NCBI GenBank assembly: GCA_045628125.1
Contig: JAZQPA010000199.1
Span: 1-64,000 of the forward strand
Source of the DNA: Minthousia sp045628125
Lineage (GTDB): Bacteria > Bacteroidota > Bacteroidia > Bacteroidales > Bacteroidaceae
DNA length: 64,000 nucleotides
Direction of reading: 5' to 3'
Shown here one piece after another: positions 33,473 through 41,941 of this stretch. Each line of letters opens with the position of its first letter. Positions within the stretch are counted from its first letter, which is position 1. Under the pieces are notes generated by a model. The model saw nothing but the letters and a program-made list of their open reading frames with translations, made no database searches and was not told where the DNA came from. Made by a program: the position numbers and the translations under genes.

Positions 33473-34375
33473 ATGAGCACTATTCAGAAATTAAGCAAAG
33501 AATATATAGTAGGTTTGGGAGAAATCTTATTCGATTGTCTTCCTGAAGGTAAGAAGTTGGGTGGCGCCCCAGCAAACTTTGCATACCATGCTTCTCAGTT
33601 TGGCTTGAACGGTATCGCTGTCAGTGCCATCGGCCCTGATGAATTGGGTAAGGAAGTGTTGGATCAGCTTGGTGAAAAGAATCTGCAAACTCGTCTTGAG
33701 ACGGTAGATTATCCTACTGGCACTGTACAGGTAACCCTTTCGGGTGAGGGTATACCTCAGTACGACATCTGCGAGGGGGTGGCTTACGACAACATTCCTT
33801 GGACTCCGGAAATCGAGGCTATTGCCAAGGAGACAAAAGCTGTATGTTTCGGCACTTTGGCTCAGCGCAACGAGGTTTCACGTTCTACCATCCAGAAGTT
33901 CCTGGAGGCTATGCCAGAGGATAGCGTGAAGATTTATGATATCAATCTGCGCCAGCATTTCTATAATCAGACATTGATTGAAGATAACCTGCGCCGCTGC
34001 AACATCTTGAAGATCAATGATGAGGAACTGGAAGTCCTGGGCGAAATGTTCGGTTATCCAGATCTGACTCCAGAGAATAAATGCTGGATTCTGTTGTCAA
34101 AATACAACTTGGATGCTCTTATTCTGACATGCGGTACCGATGGAAGCTATGCTTTCACTCCTGGCCAGATTTCATTCCAACCAACTCCTAAAGTAACCGT
34201 AGCAGATACCGTAGGTGCAGGTGATTCATTTACCTCGGCTTTCTGTAGTGCAATGTTGAAAGGCAAATCAGTAGCCGAGGCACACAAGTTGGCAGTCGAG
34301 GTTTCTGCTTTTGTGTGCACACAGAACGGTGCCATGCCAGTTCTTCCAGAGGAATTGACCGGCATAGGCAAATAA
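33473..34375 (+). CDS. PfkB-family fructokinase
   Basis: 300 residues, cytosolic. The N-terminal GGAPANFAYH forms the sugar site, and the C-terminal DTVGAGDSFTSAF (residues 245-257) is PfkB signature 2, with D251 as the catalytic base. It phosphorylates fructose (probably to fructose 6-phosphate) after import by the permease encoded 13 bases upstream. This ends the fructan operon. No terminator is seen before the GH89 promoter 40 bases later. Confidence 0.9.
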   Translation: MSTIQKLSKEYIVGLGEILFDCLPEGKKLGGAPANFAYHASQFGLNGIAVSAIGPDELGKEVLDQLGEKNLQTRLETVDYPTGTVQVTLSGEGIPQYDICEGVAYDNIPWTPEIEAIAKETKAVCFGTLAQRNEVSRSTIQKFLEAMPEDSVKIYDINLRQHFYNQTLIEDNLRRCNILKINDEELEVLGEMFGYPDLTPENKCWILLSKYNLDALILTCGTDGSYAFTPGQISFQPTPKVTVADTVGAGDSFTSAFCSAMLKGKSVAEAHKLAVEVSAFVCTQNGAMPVLPEELTGIGK

Positions 34376-34415
34376 CGTTTGCCGCCCCATTTCAGGTATA
34401 GAGTATTGGATATAG

Positions 34416-34423
34416 TATCTTTG
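34416..34423 (+). promoter_or_regulatory. -7 element of the GH89 gene
   Basis: TATCTTTG matches TAnnTTTG, 23 bases before the GH89 ATG. Confidence 0.55.
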
Positions 34424-34446
34424 TAAAAACTGAAAATCTGCATGTC

Positions 34447-37179
34447 ATGAAAAAGGGAAAATGGATAGCTTTGGGCGTATTCTCACTTTGCTCATTATTT
34501 GCAACGGCACAACCACGGTTAACCAAACAGGAACGTACGGAGGCCGAGGCAGAGGTCATGGCTGTAATCAATCGCTTTACCGGCGGACAGATGGCGGTTC
34601 AGGTGCAACTTACCCTATCCAAGGATGCCCAAGGGCGCGATTCATATGCTTATCAGGTCAGCAATAACACACTCATCATACAGGCTAGCGATGGTGTGGC
34701 TGCTTGCCGCGGTTTTTACGACTATGTTAAGGCTAAGGGTGCAGGCATCAGTTCCTGGAGCGGCAACCGTTTCACTCTTCCTGCCGATATGCAGATTGCT
34801 CCGAAATCGTTCACCTCTGCCTATCGCGATCATCAGTACATGAACGTGGTGACTTATGGTTACACGGCACCTTACTGGGACAAGGACAGATGGGATAAGG
34901 AATTGGATTGGATGGCGCTGCATGGCATCGATATGCCACTGCTGCTCATCGCCCAAGAACAGGTGTATCGCGAAGTGTTCTATGATATGGGACTTTCCAA
35001 GGAGGAGATTGACGAGTGGGAGGTAGGACCTGCCCATCTTCCATGGATGCGCATGGGTAATCTGTCCGGCAATTCGTTCGATGGACCATTGGGCGAGTAT
35101 TGGAACAAGAGTCAGGTGGAACTTTGCCAGCATGTTATTACCCGAATGCGCAATCTGGGAATGAAGCCCATTTGCCCGGCATTTGGTGGTTTCGTGCCTA
35201 AGGCTTTTGTGAAGCATTATGAAGGAAAACTGGACCTTACCGGATGGGATTGGGTGCCGCAGGATACCCGCAATTACCGTCTGAATCCCGGCAGTGAAGC
35301 CTTCGTAGAGGTGGGTACCCGTTTTATCAGGAAGTGGGAAGAGAAGTTCGGCAAGTGTAAGTATTACTTGTCAGATTCGTTCAATGAGATGGAGATTCCG
35401 CACGACCATGCCCTGATGACAGCCTATGGTGATGCCATCTATAAGAGTATCCGTGATGCCAATCCTGATGCGGTATGGACAATGCAGGGATGGACTCTGG
35501 GTTATCAGCGTGGATCGTGGGGTGATGGTATTCTGGCTGCCCTCCTGAAGAATGTTCCAGATGATAAGTTCATGGCTTTGGATATGGCCACCGATTATAA
35601 TAAGTGTTTTTGGAACGCTCCTTACGACTGGGATACCTATCAGGGATTCTACGGCAAGGAATGGGTGTGGTCAGTTATCCCTAATATGGGCGGAAAGACT
35701 GCGTTTACGGGTTTCCTGGATTATTATGCCAATGCCCGACTGGATGCTCAGAACTCGCCAAACCGTGGCAACCTGACCGGTTACGGCATGGCTCCCGAGG
35801 GCGTGGAGAACAATGAGATGCTATATGAACTGCTGACCGATGGCGGTTGGATAGGTGCCAAGGATAGTATTAACGTCACGGAATGGTTGGCTAATTATGC
35901 CACTTGCCGTTACGGAAGCTACACTCCGTCGGAGCAGAACTATTACAGTGGATTGCGCCAGTCGGTTTATAATTCGTTTCAGGATCATCCGCAATTCGGT
36001 TGGCAGGTACGCAACAACATCATCGGCACAGGAAATGTGAACCTGAACACAGCCTTTTGTCTGGGTGTGGAACAGCTGTTTGCTGATGCCTCTGCCTTAA
36101 AATCCCGGAAGGATGCACTGGGTGTCGATGGAGGTCGTCTGTATCAAAACGATATGATTGAGTCGGCTGCCATATATACCAGTGGAAAAATTGAGAAACT
36201 GAACCAGCGCATTCAGAAAGCTGTGGATGCCGGCCAAACCCAGCATGCTCTGGAACTCTTGGACGAGGTAGAACGCCTGATGTTGCGTTTGGATCGTGCT
36301 CTGACCTGTCATCCCCTGTACAATCTGGAAGCTTGGGAGTATCAGGCAATGAGAGTAGCCGGTGATGCGACCGACCGCATCCGTAATTGCGTGAATGCCC
36401 GCCGTATAGTAAGTGTGTGGTACGGCAATCATGAGAAGGATGAGCCCGTGAACGATTATGCTTGCCGCATTTGGGCAGGATTGATACGTGATTATTATCT
36501 TCCACGCATGATAGGTACCTGGAAACAGAAAATCACCGGTGAGGCGTTTGATCAGATAGCTTTTGAGAACAGTTTCGTGAATAAGGCTCCGGCGCTAAGT
36601 CCGCAGCCAGTTCTGGAAGACCATGAGGTGATGGAATTCCTGGTGGCCCTGGTGCATGATGCTCAGGTGGCAGGTAATATGACCGTGGATCTGTTGGATA
36701 AATATGACGTATCTGACGGGCTTCAGAATCATTGGTATCTGATTCATGGCGATAAGACAGCAGTGGATAATGTCCTGACCGTTGAGCGTGAGGGAGGTTT
36801 TTCTGTAAAGCCAGATACTAAGGCTGGAGAGCAGTTCTGGCGTGTGGTTTCTGCTGCCGATGGCCGGCCGGTACTGGAAAACCGTTGGGGTACTGTCTGT
36901 ACTTTGGACGAGGCAGGCAACCTGTTGGGTACGCTCAGTTACGAGGCCGCTCCGGTGCGTATGATTCCAGAAGTGCTTAGTACCGACTGTGACCGTTATC
37001 TGGAATTGGTGGATGCATTCGTTTCCCGTACCAAAAAGATGTCTCCTGCCACTAAGGCCACTGTGACCGAGGCTCGTAACCTGCTGAACCAATGGCGAAC
37101 CAATATCGCTCATACCAGCTATAATGACTTCCTGAATGCATGGACGCCAGTTTGGAATAAACTGACCCATCAGAAGTAA
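34447..37179 (+). CDS. GH89 alpha-N-acetylglucosaminidase, exported
   Basis: 910 residues; a signal peptide ends near residue 21 (ATA). The three NAGLU parts are visible: a small N-terminal domain, the (beta/alpha)8 barrel with acid/base E314 in DSFNEME and nucleophile E451 in MAPEGVENNE, and an all-helical C-terminal domain. GH89 removes terminal alpha-linked GlcNAc, as found on gastric mucin O-glycans and heparan-derived oligosaccharides. Together with the GH20 gene at 53.8 kb this points to use of host glycans. There is no carbohydrate-binding module and no SusC/D nearby. The -7 element 23 bases upstream suggests its own promoter, in addition to possible read-through from the fructan operon. 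Confidence 0.94.
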   Translation: MKKGKWIALGVFSLCSLFATAQPRLTKQERTEAEAEVMAVINRFTGGQMAVQVQLTLSKDAQGRDSYAYQVSNNTLIIQASDGVAACRGFYDYVKAKGAGISSWSGNRFTLPADMQIAPKSFTSAYRDHQYMNVVTYGYTAPYWDKDRWDKELDWMALHGIDMPLLLIAQEQVYREVFYDMGLSKEEIDEWEVGPAHLPWMRMGNLSGNSFDGPLGEYWNKSQVELCQHVITRMRNLGMKPICPAFGGFVPKAFVKHYEGKLDLTGWDWVPQDTRNYRLNPGSEAFVEVGTRFIRKWEEKFGKCKYYLSDSFNEMEIPHDHALMTAYGDAIYKSIRDANPDAVWTMQGWTLGYQRGSWGDGILAALLKNVPDDKFMALDMATDYNKCFWNAPYDWDTYQGFYGKEWVWSVIPNMGGKTAFTGFLDYYANARLDAQNSPNRGNLTGYGMAPEGVENNEMLYELLTDGGWIGAKDSINVTEWLANYATCRYGSYTPSEQNYYSGLRQSVYNSFQDHPQFGWQVRNNIIGTGNVNLNTAFCLGVEQLFADASALKSRKDALGVDGGRLYQNDMIESAAIYTSGKIEKLNQRIQKAVDAGQTQHALELLDEVERLMLRLDRALTCHPLYNLEAWEYQAMRVAGDATDRIRNCVNARRIVSVWYGNHEKDEPVNDYACRIWAGLIRDYYLPRMIGTWKQKITGEAFDQIAFENSFVNKAPALSPQPVLEDHEVMEFLVALVHDAQVAGNMTVDLLDKYDVSDGLQNHWYLIHGDKTAVDNVLTVEREGGFSVKPDTKAGEQFWRVVSAADGRPVLENRWGTVCTLDEAGNLLGTLSYEAAPVRMIPEVLSTDCDRYLELVDAFVSRTKKMSPATKATVTEARNLLNQWRTNIAHTSYNDFLNAWTPVWNKLTHQK

Positions 37180-37292
37180 GGTGAAGAAATGTAAATGCTC
37201 GTTTCTAAATACTTGTAATTTCAAAAGATAGATTTCAAAAATCGTATCATAGAATTTTCAAAAATAACGGAAAAGATAGTGGCAATTAAAAT

Positions 37293-37327
37293 AAAAAGGT
37301 CTATATTTGCGGATATAGACCTTTTTT
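37293..37327 (+). terminator. Terminator hairpin that also contains a promoter element
   Basis: Perfect 14-base arms AAAAAGGTCTATAT (37293-37306) and its complement (37313-37326) around loop TTGCGG form an A/U-tailed terminator for the GH89 transcript. The -7 element TATATTTG (37302-37309) of the next gene lies within it. Confidence 0.75.
37302..37309 (+). promoter_or_regulatory. -7 element of the oxidoreductase gene
   Basis: TATATTTG matches TAnnTTTG, 33 bases before the ATG at 37342. It overlaps the left arm and loop of the terminator hairpin. Confidence 0.55.
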
Positions 37328-37341
37328 AATGCTTTGATACG

Positions 37342-38640
37342 ATGAACAGAAGATCATTCCTTAAGCGAACAGCAGCCGCAACGGCTTTGTTCACCATCAT
37401 GCCCCGCCATGTCCTGGGTAAGATGGGTGGAGCTAACAATTACATTGCTCCAAGCGATCAGCTGACCCGTGGAATCATCGGCACAGGAGGCATCGGCCGT
37501 TCCAGCCTTCATTTCGAAAGCGACCAGAGTTGCCGCCTGGTAGCCTTGTGTGATGTGGATCAGAAACACCTTGATGCAGCCATGCAGATGGCCAAGACCA
37601 AGTTTAACGAAACCCCTGCATCATACCATGATTTCCGTGAACTGATTCATGACAAGAATGTGGATATCGTTCACATTGCCACACCAAGCCATTGGCACGG
37701 TATCATGGCAGTTGAGGCAGCCAATGCGGGAAAGGATATATTCTGCGAGAAACCCATGACCCGTACCATTGGTGAGGGTAAACGCGTGGAGGAGGCGGTG
37801 AAACGCAATGGCCGTATCTTCCGTTTGGACACCTGGTTCCGTTTCAAGGATACCTTCTACGGCATGGGAACAGATGTCAAGCCACTGAAGAAACTCATCG
37901 ATAGCGGCTTGTTGGGATGGCCACTGAAGGTCCGCATCTCTGGTGCCACCGGATTTGCCTGGAAATTTTACTGGACAGGTAAAGAGAATCTTGAGGTACA
38001 GCCTATCCCAAAAGAGTTGGATTATGACCTGTGGCTGGGCCCTGCTCCATATAAACCATACAATGTGCACCGTACCCATCAGACTTTCCGTGGTTATTGG
38101 GATTATGACGGTGGCGGATTGGGTGATATGGGACAGCACTACATTGACCCTGTGCAATACATTTTGGGCAAGGATAATACCTTCCCGGTAAAGGTGGAGG
38201 TGGATGCGCCTCAGCAGCATCCCGATGCTGTGGGCATCTGGCGAAGCATCACTTATACCTACGAGGACGGTTGCCAGATTATCCTGGAAGGTGAGGGCTT
38301 TGAAAGTCAAGGTAAGGTACCATATATTGAAGGTCCTAAGGGTAAGGTATTCAAGGGATTTGAATGCACCATCCCTAATGTGATGGAGCTGATTAACGAG
38401 ATGCCTGACCCTGAACAGCGTAACACAGATTTCCTGGATTGTGTGCGTAACCGCCGTCAATTTGCCTTGAACGAGAGCAACGGCCACCACAGTGCCACCA
38501 TCGTGAATATGGGTGTGTGCGCTCTGCGACTGAACCGAACCCTGCATTTTGACCCGAAGACTCAGTTGTTCGTTAATGACGATGCGGCCAACCGACTGGT
38601 GAATCAGCCGATGCGCGGTGAATGGGGTAAACTGATCTGA
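37342..38640 (+). CDS. Gfo/Idh/MocA family oxidoreductase with Tat signal
   Basis: 432 residues. The N-terminus MNRRSFLKRTAAATALF is a twin-arginine export signal, so the protein is folded with its cofactor in the cytosol and then moved to the periplasm. The Rossmann motif GTGGIG lies at 47-52, the cofactor/substrate motif CEKPMTRT has E136-K137-P138, and the sugar-site GDMGQHYIDPV is near 250. Family members oxidise or reduce sugars with tightly bound NAD(P). It is followed after 28 bases by a DUF1080 protein gene, and such pairs are known to cut glycosides through 3-keto intermediates. The substrate here is unknown. Confidence 0.88.
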   Translation: MNRRSFLKRTAAATALFTIMPRHVLGKMGGANNYIAPSDQLTRGIIGTGGIGRSSLHFESDQSCRLVALCDVDQKHLDAAMQMAKTKFNETPASYHDFRELIHDKNVDIVHIATPSHWHGIMAVEAANAGKDIFCEKPMTRTIGEGKRVEEAVKRNGRIFRLDTWFRFKDTFYGMGTDVKPLKKLIDSGLLGWPLKVRISGATGFAWKFYWTGKENLEVQPIPKELDYDLWLGPAPYKPYNVHRTHQTFRGYWDYDGGGLGDMGQHYIDPVQYILGKDNTFPVKVEVDAPQQHPDAVGIWRSITYTYEDGCQIILEGEGFESQGKVPYIEGPKGKVFKGFECTIPNVMELINEMPDPEQRNTDFLDCVRNRRQFALNESNGHHSATIVNMGVCALRLNRTLHFDPKTQLFVNDDAANRLVNQPMRGEWGKLI

Positions 38641-38668
38641 TGTGCCACCTATATTAGTTAAGAAAGAC

Positions 38669-41083
38669 ATGAAAAAGATATTTCTACTGATAACCGCGGT
38701 AATGATGACTGTCATGCCTGTGATAGCTCAGGATGCCCGACAGCGTACCGTGGAGACCATCGTGCAAGACGCATTGGCACTGATGCCTGTGCAGCACCAG
38801 AATGATTTCAACCGTGAGATGGAGGATCTGGCTAAGGCGGCTCCGCAATCGGTTCAGATACTGGCTCAGATGTTGCAGCCAGCTGAGAAGGCTGCAAATA
38901 ATCTGGTGGAATATGCCATTAGTGGTGTGGTGGCCTACGCTTCGGCTCATCCTCAATATGCGAAGGCTGTGCTGAACGGCTTGACCATGGCTGCTCCACG
39001 TGCGGCCGACCTGACAGCACGGGAGTTCCTGCAGGCACAAATGCGTCTGTTGGGTGAGGAAGATGTGACTTATACCACTCATACCGGTGCGGCCACCTAT
39101 ACCTCGCAGTATGATAAACTCATTTCATTGGGTACCAATGCGGGTTCCGAGGTGCTGAAGGCCGTGCGAAGCAAGGACCGTGCTTTCCGTATGCAGGCTT
39201 TGAAGTTTGCCACTGATCATCAGTTGGCTGATGCCTCGCTGATCCAAAAAGTGGCAGCGTTGTATAATGTTTCATCTGCAGAAGCCAAGGTGGATATCCT
39301 GAATTGGCTGGGTGATAATAAAGCCGTTACTCAAAAGGCATTGCTGGTCAAGACGGCCAAGTCGGCTGGTGCCCCTGGAGCTGCAGCCTTGGAGGCTTTG
39401 GGTAAGATTGGTGGTGATGATGTGGCTGACGTGCTGATAGGTCAGTTGGGTGGAGGTAACGATACCGCTGCCGCTGCCGCTTTGCGGGCGTTCAAGGGTG
39501 ACCTTACCGCAAAGATACCTGCAGCCATGCTGTCTTCAAATGGCCGTAAACTGGAATCTCTGTTGAGTTTGGCTGGCGATCGCCGTATCAAGACGGCTTG
39601 TCAGCAGGTACTCGCTTTGTGCCAGTCATCAGATACTTCTGTGGCTACCGCAGCGCTGAATGCACTGGCCGGTGTGGTAACCTCTAATGAGTCATCGGCT
39701 ATAGCTTCGTTGCTGGATAAAACCACTCCGACTCAGGTGGCGGCTCTGCAGAAGGCGCTTACTGCCAGCGTTAATGCACAGGAGGCTAAGACACAATACA
39801 CCACCCTGAGCAACCTGATGAAACAGGCAGGTCAGAAGGTACGTTTCTATCCGGTACTGGCCGCTACAGGCACCAATGAATCGGTGGCTGAGTTGGAGAG
39901 TATCTGGGAGAGCACCCAATCGGCCGATGCCCTGAATGCCTTGAAAGCCAGTACCAATTATAAGGCGGCAAATCCGTTGCTGAAAGCCGCTACAGCCGGT
40001 GATTCACAGGCATTGAACAAGTACATCTCACTGGTGAATGCCAACGTTCAGGATGTGGACGATCGTTTCACCTCACTGGCCCGTGCCATGGAAATTACCA
40101 AGAGTGATGACATCCGAAAGACGATTTTGAGCAGTTTGGGAAATACTCCTACTTTACCTTCCTTCACCTTGGTGAGCAAGTATGTGGATGACAAGTCTCT
40201 GGGGTATACCGCTGCTTATGCCGCAAAGAACATCGCTGCCAAATGTGTGGATGACATAGACTATACCTTCCTGAAAAATACGCTGACTAAGGCTTCTGAA
40301 ATCATCGGCGCAGGAGATTCGGCCGATGACGGATATGCTGTGGATGAGATCAGAAACCTGTTGGCCAAGGAGGAGCCATCACCAGTTTTTGTGTTGCCAG
40401 AGGAAGAGCAGGCGGCCGGATTCGAGGTGTTGTTTGACGGAACTGACATGGACAAGTGGACGGGCAACAAGGAGGGATACACTCCGGTAAATGGTACCAT
40501 TTACGTTTCAGCCAACTATGGTGACGAGGGCAATCTTTACACCGTAAAAGAATACCGTGATTTTGTGTTCCGTTTCGAGTTCTGCTTTGTGCGCCCGGGT
40601 GTGAATAATGGTGTAGGCATCCGTACGCCTATGAATGTGGATGCGGCATATTACGGCATGTGTGAGTCACAGATTCTGGATCATGATGATCCTATTTATG
40701 CAGGATTGCGCGAATATCAGGTACATGGTTCTGTCTATGGTGTTATACCAGCCAAGCGTATAAAGCACAAGCCGCTGGGTGAGTGGAGTACCGAGGAAAT
40801 CCGCGTTGAGGGTGACCATATTACCGTAACCGTAAACGGCGATGTGATTGTGGATGGCAATATACGTGAGGCGTGCCAGGGTCATAATGTGGCACCTGAT
40901 GGTAGTGAAACTAACCCTTATACTGTGGATCATCGCAACCATCCGGGAATGTTCAATGAAACCGGTCATATTGGTTTCCTGGGACATGGCGCCGGTGTCA
41001 AGTTCCGTAATGTGCGTGTGCTGGATCTTACCGCACAGCAACCCGTAAAGGGCAAAAAGGCCAAGAAATCAAAAAAGAAATAA
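38669..41083 (+). CDS. exported HEAT-repeat protein with C-terminal DUF1080 (3-keto-glycoside hydrolase-like) domain
   Basis: 804 residues from MKKIFLL; a signal peptide ends near residue 20 (VIAQ). The first 560 or so residues are alpha-helical HEAT-type repeats, alanine-rich, with repeating L-x-x-L-G/A-x-x-x patterns. From about residue 585 (FEVLFDGTDMDKWTG) to 790 lies a DUF1080/concanavalin-like sandwich, the fold of 3-keto-disaccharide hydrolases. The tail KKAKKSKKK is strongly basic. It starts 28 bases after the Gfo/Idh/MocA gene and surely shares its transcript. I infer that the DUF1080 part cleaves a 3-keto sugar made by the neighbour and that the HEAT solenoid serves as a scaffold. 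A terminator follows at 41119-41156. Confidence 0.85.
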   Translation: MKKIFLLITAVMMTVMPVIAQDARQRTVETIVQDALALMPVQHQNDFNREMEDLAKAAPQSVQILAQMLQPAEKAANNLVEYAISGVVAYASAHPQYAKAVLNGLTMAAPRAADLTAREFLQAQMRLLGEEDVTYTTHTGAATYTSQYDKLISLGTNAGSEVLKAVRSKDRAFRMQALKFATDHQLADASLIQKVAALYNVSSAEAKVDILNWLGDNKAVTQKALLVKTAKSAGAPGAAALEALGKIGGDDVADVLIGQLGGGNDTAAAAALRAFKGDLTAKIPAAMLSSNGRKLESLLSLAGDRRIKTACQQVLALCQSSDTSVATAALNALAGVVTSNESSAIASLLDKTTPTQVAALQKALTASVNAQEAKTQYTTLSNLMKQAGQKVRFYPVLAATGTNESVAELESIWESTQSADALNALKASTNYKAANPLLKAATAGDSQALNKYISLVNANVQDVDDRFTSLARAMEITKSDDIRKTILSSLGNTPTLPSFTLVSKYVDDKSLGYTAAYAAKNIAAKCVDDIDYTFLKNTLTKASEIIGAGDSADDGYAVDEIRNLLAKEEPSPVFVLPEEEQAAGFEVLFDGTDMDKWTGNKEGYTPVNGTIYVSANYGDEGNLYTVKEYRDFVFRFEFCFVRPGVNNGVGIRTPMNVDAAYYGMCESQILDHDDPIYAGLREYQVHGSVYGVIPAKRIKHKPLGEWSTEEIRVEGDHITVTVNGDVIVDGNIREACQGHNVAPDGSETNPYTVDHRNHPGMFNETGHIGFLGHGAGVKFRNVRVLDLTAQQPVKGKKAKKSKKK

Positions 41084-41118
41084 GGTCAAACTGCTTACAG
41101 TCAAAGTGGGCAGATTTG

Positions 41119-41156
41119 AAAAAACGTGTGTCTGGTTAACCGGCACACGTTTTTTT
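41119..41156 (+). terminator. Rho-independent terminator, directly followed by a promoter
   Basis: The stem CGTGTG / CACACG, extended by GG/CC pairs around TTAA, has an A-run before it and TTTTTT (41151-41156) after it. The -7 element of the next gene begins two bases beyond the T-run. Confidence 0.85.
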
Positions 41157-41158
41157 AT

Positions 41159-41166
41159 TATCTTTG
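41159..41166 (+). promoter_or_regulatory. -7 element of the esterase gene
   Basis: TATCTTTG matches TAnnTTTG, 22 bases before the ATG at 41189. Upstream codons of the reading frame lie within the terminator, which supports the start at 41189. Confidence 0.6.
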
Positions 41167-41188
41167 CAACCCAAATTACACAGACACT

Positions 41189-41932
41189 ATGGTTGAGAAA
41201 TTCGAATTCCATAATACAGCGATGGGTGAGAACCGTCGCATTCACCTATACCTTCCCGATGAGTACGAGCATACCGATGAGCGCTATCCGGTGCTGTACA
41301 TGTTCGACGGGCACAACCTGTTTTATGACAGTGATGCCGCCTACGGCAAATCATGGGGCATCAGGGAATACCTGGATGGTTGGTACAAGAAGATGATAGT
41401 GGTGGGCATGGAACCGGGCGAGAACCGTTTGTCGGAGTTCAGCCCTTACGATTTCAGCAGCCGCAAATGGGGCAAGTTCCAGGGCATGGGCGATGTGACG
41501 ATGCAGTGGATAATCAATGAACTGAAACCCTACATTGACAGTCATTACCGCACCTGGTGGCACCGAGAGGCAACCGCTTTGGCCGGTAGCAGCATGGGAG
41601 GTCTGATGGCATTCTATGGCTTGATGCATTACAACCAGTATTTTTCCAAGGCCGCAGCCATCTCACCGGCAGTGGGCTTCAGCATTAAGGAGGTGAAGAA
41701 GGAACTGGTGAACAACACCCTGTGGCCGGATAACCGGCTGTTTCTGAGCTGGGGCACCCGTGAGATGTCCCCACGGTTCAACAAAACTTACGGCAAAAAC
41801 GTTGAACTGCTGGAGCAGGCAACACGTTATTTAGGTTTCCGGACGCAGATTCTCCGCCACGAAAACGGCACCCACTGCGAGGCCTGCTGGGAAGAGGAGG
41901 TGCCGCTGTGGATGCCGTTCCTGTGGGAATAA
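41189..41932 (+). CDS. alpha/beta-hydrolase esterase (esterase D / enterochelin-esterase-like)
   Basis: 247 residues, no signal peptide. The nucleophile elbow is GSSMGG, the oxyanion region is VLYMFDGHN, and a late GTHCEACW supplies the probable catalytic His. The family includes siderophore esterases, acyl-CoA:trehalose acyltransferases and feruloyl/acetyl esterases in glycan loci. A role in removing acyl groups from glycans is suggested only by neighbours. It is a single gene, with its promoter immediately after the previous terminator; the start was chosen at the first ATG downstream of the -7 element. Confidence 0.82.
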   Translation: MVEKFEFHNTAMGENRRIHLYLPDEYEHTDERYPVLYMFDGHNLFYDSDAAYGKSWGIREYLDGWYKKMIVVGMEPGENRLSEFSPYDFSSRKWGKFQGMGDVTMQWIINELKPYIDSHYRTWWHREATALAGSSMGGLMAFYGLMHYNQYFSKAAAISPAVGFSIKEVKKELVNNTLWPDNRLFLSWGTREMSPRFNKTYGKNVELLEQATRYLGFRTQILRHENGTHCEACWEEEVPLWMPFLWE

Positions 41933-41941
41933 TGGAATCTG

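Noticed and set aside
34400..34446. TTG at 34406 as the -33 element of the GH89 promoter
   Set aside because: It lies only 7 bases before the -7 element, far too close for a promoter pair.
37621..38715. Antisense open frame of 364 codons opposite the Gfo/Idh/MocA gene
   Set aside because: It covers a clear oxidoreductase gene and its translation lacks any recognisable motif, signal or start context.
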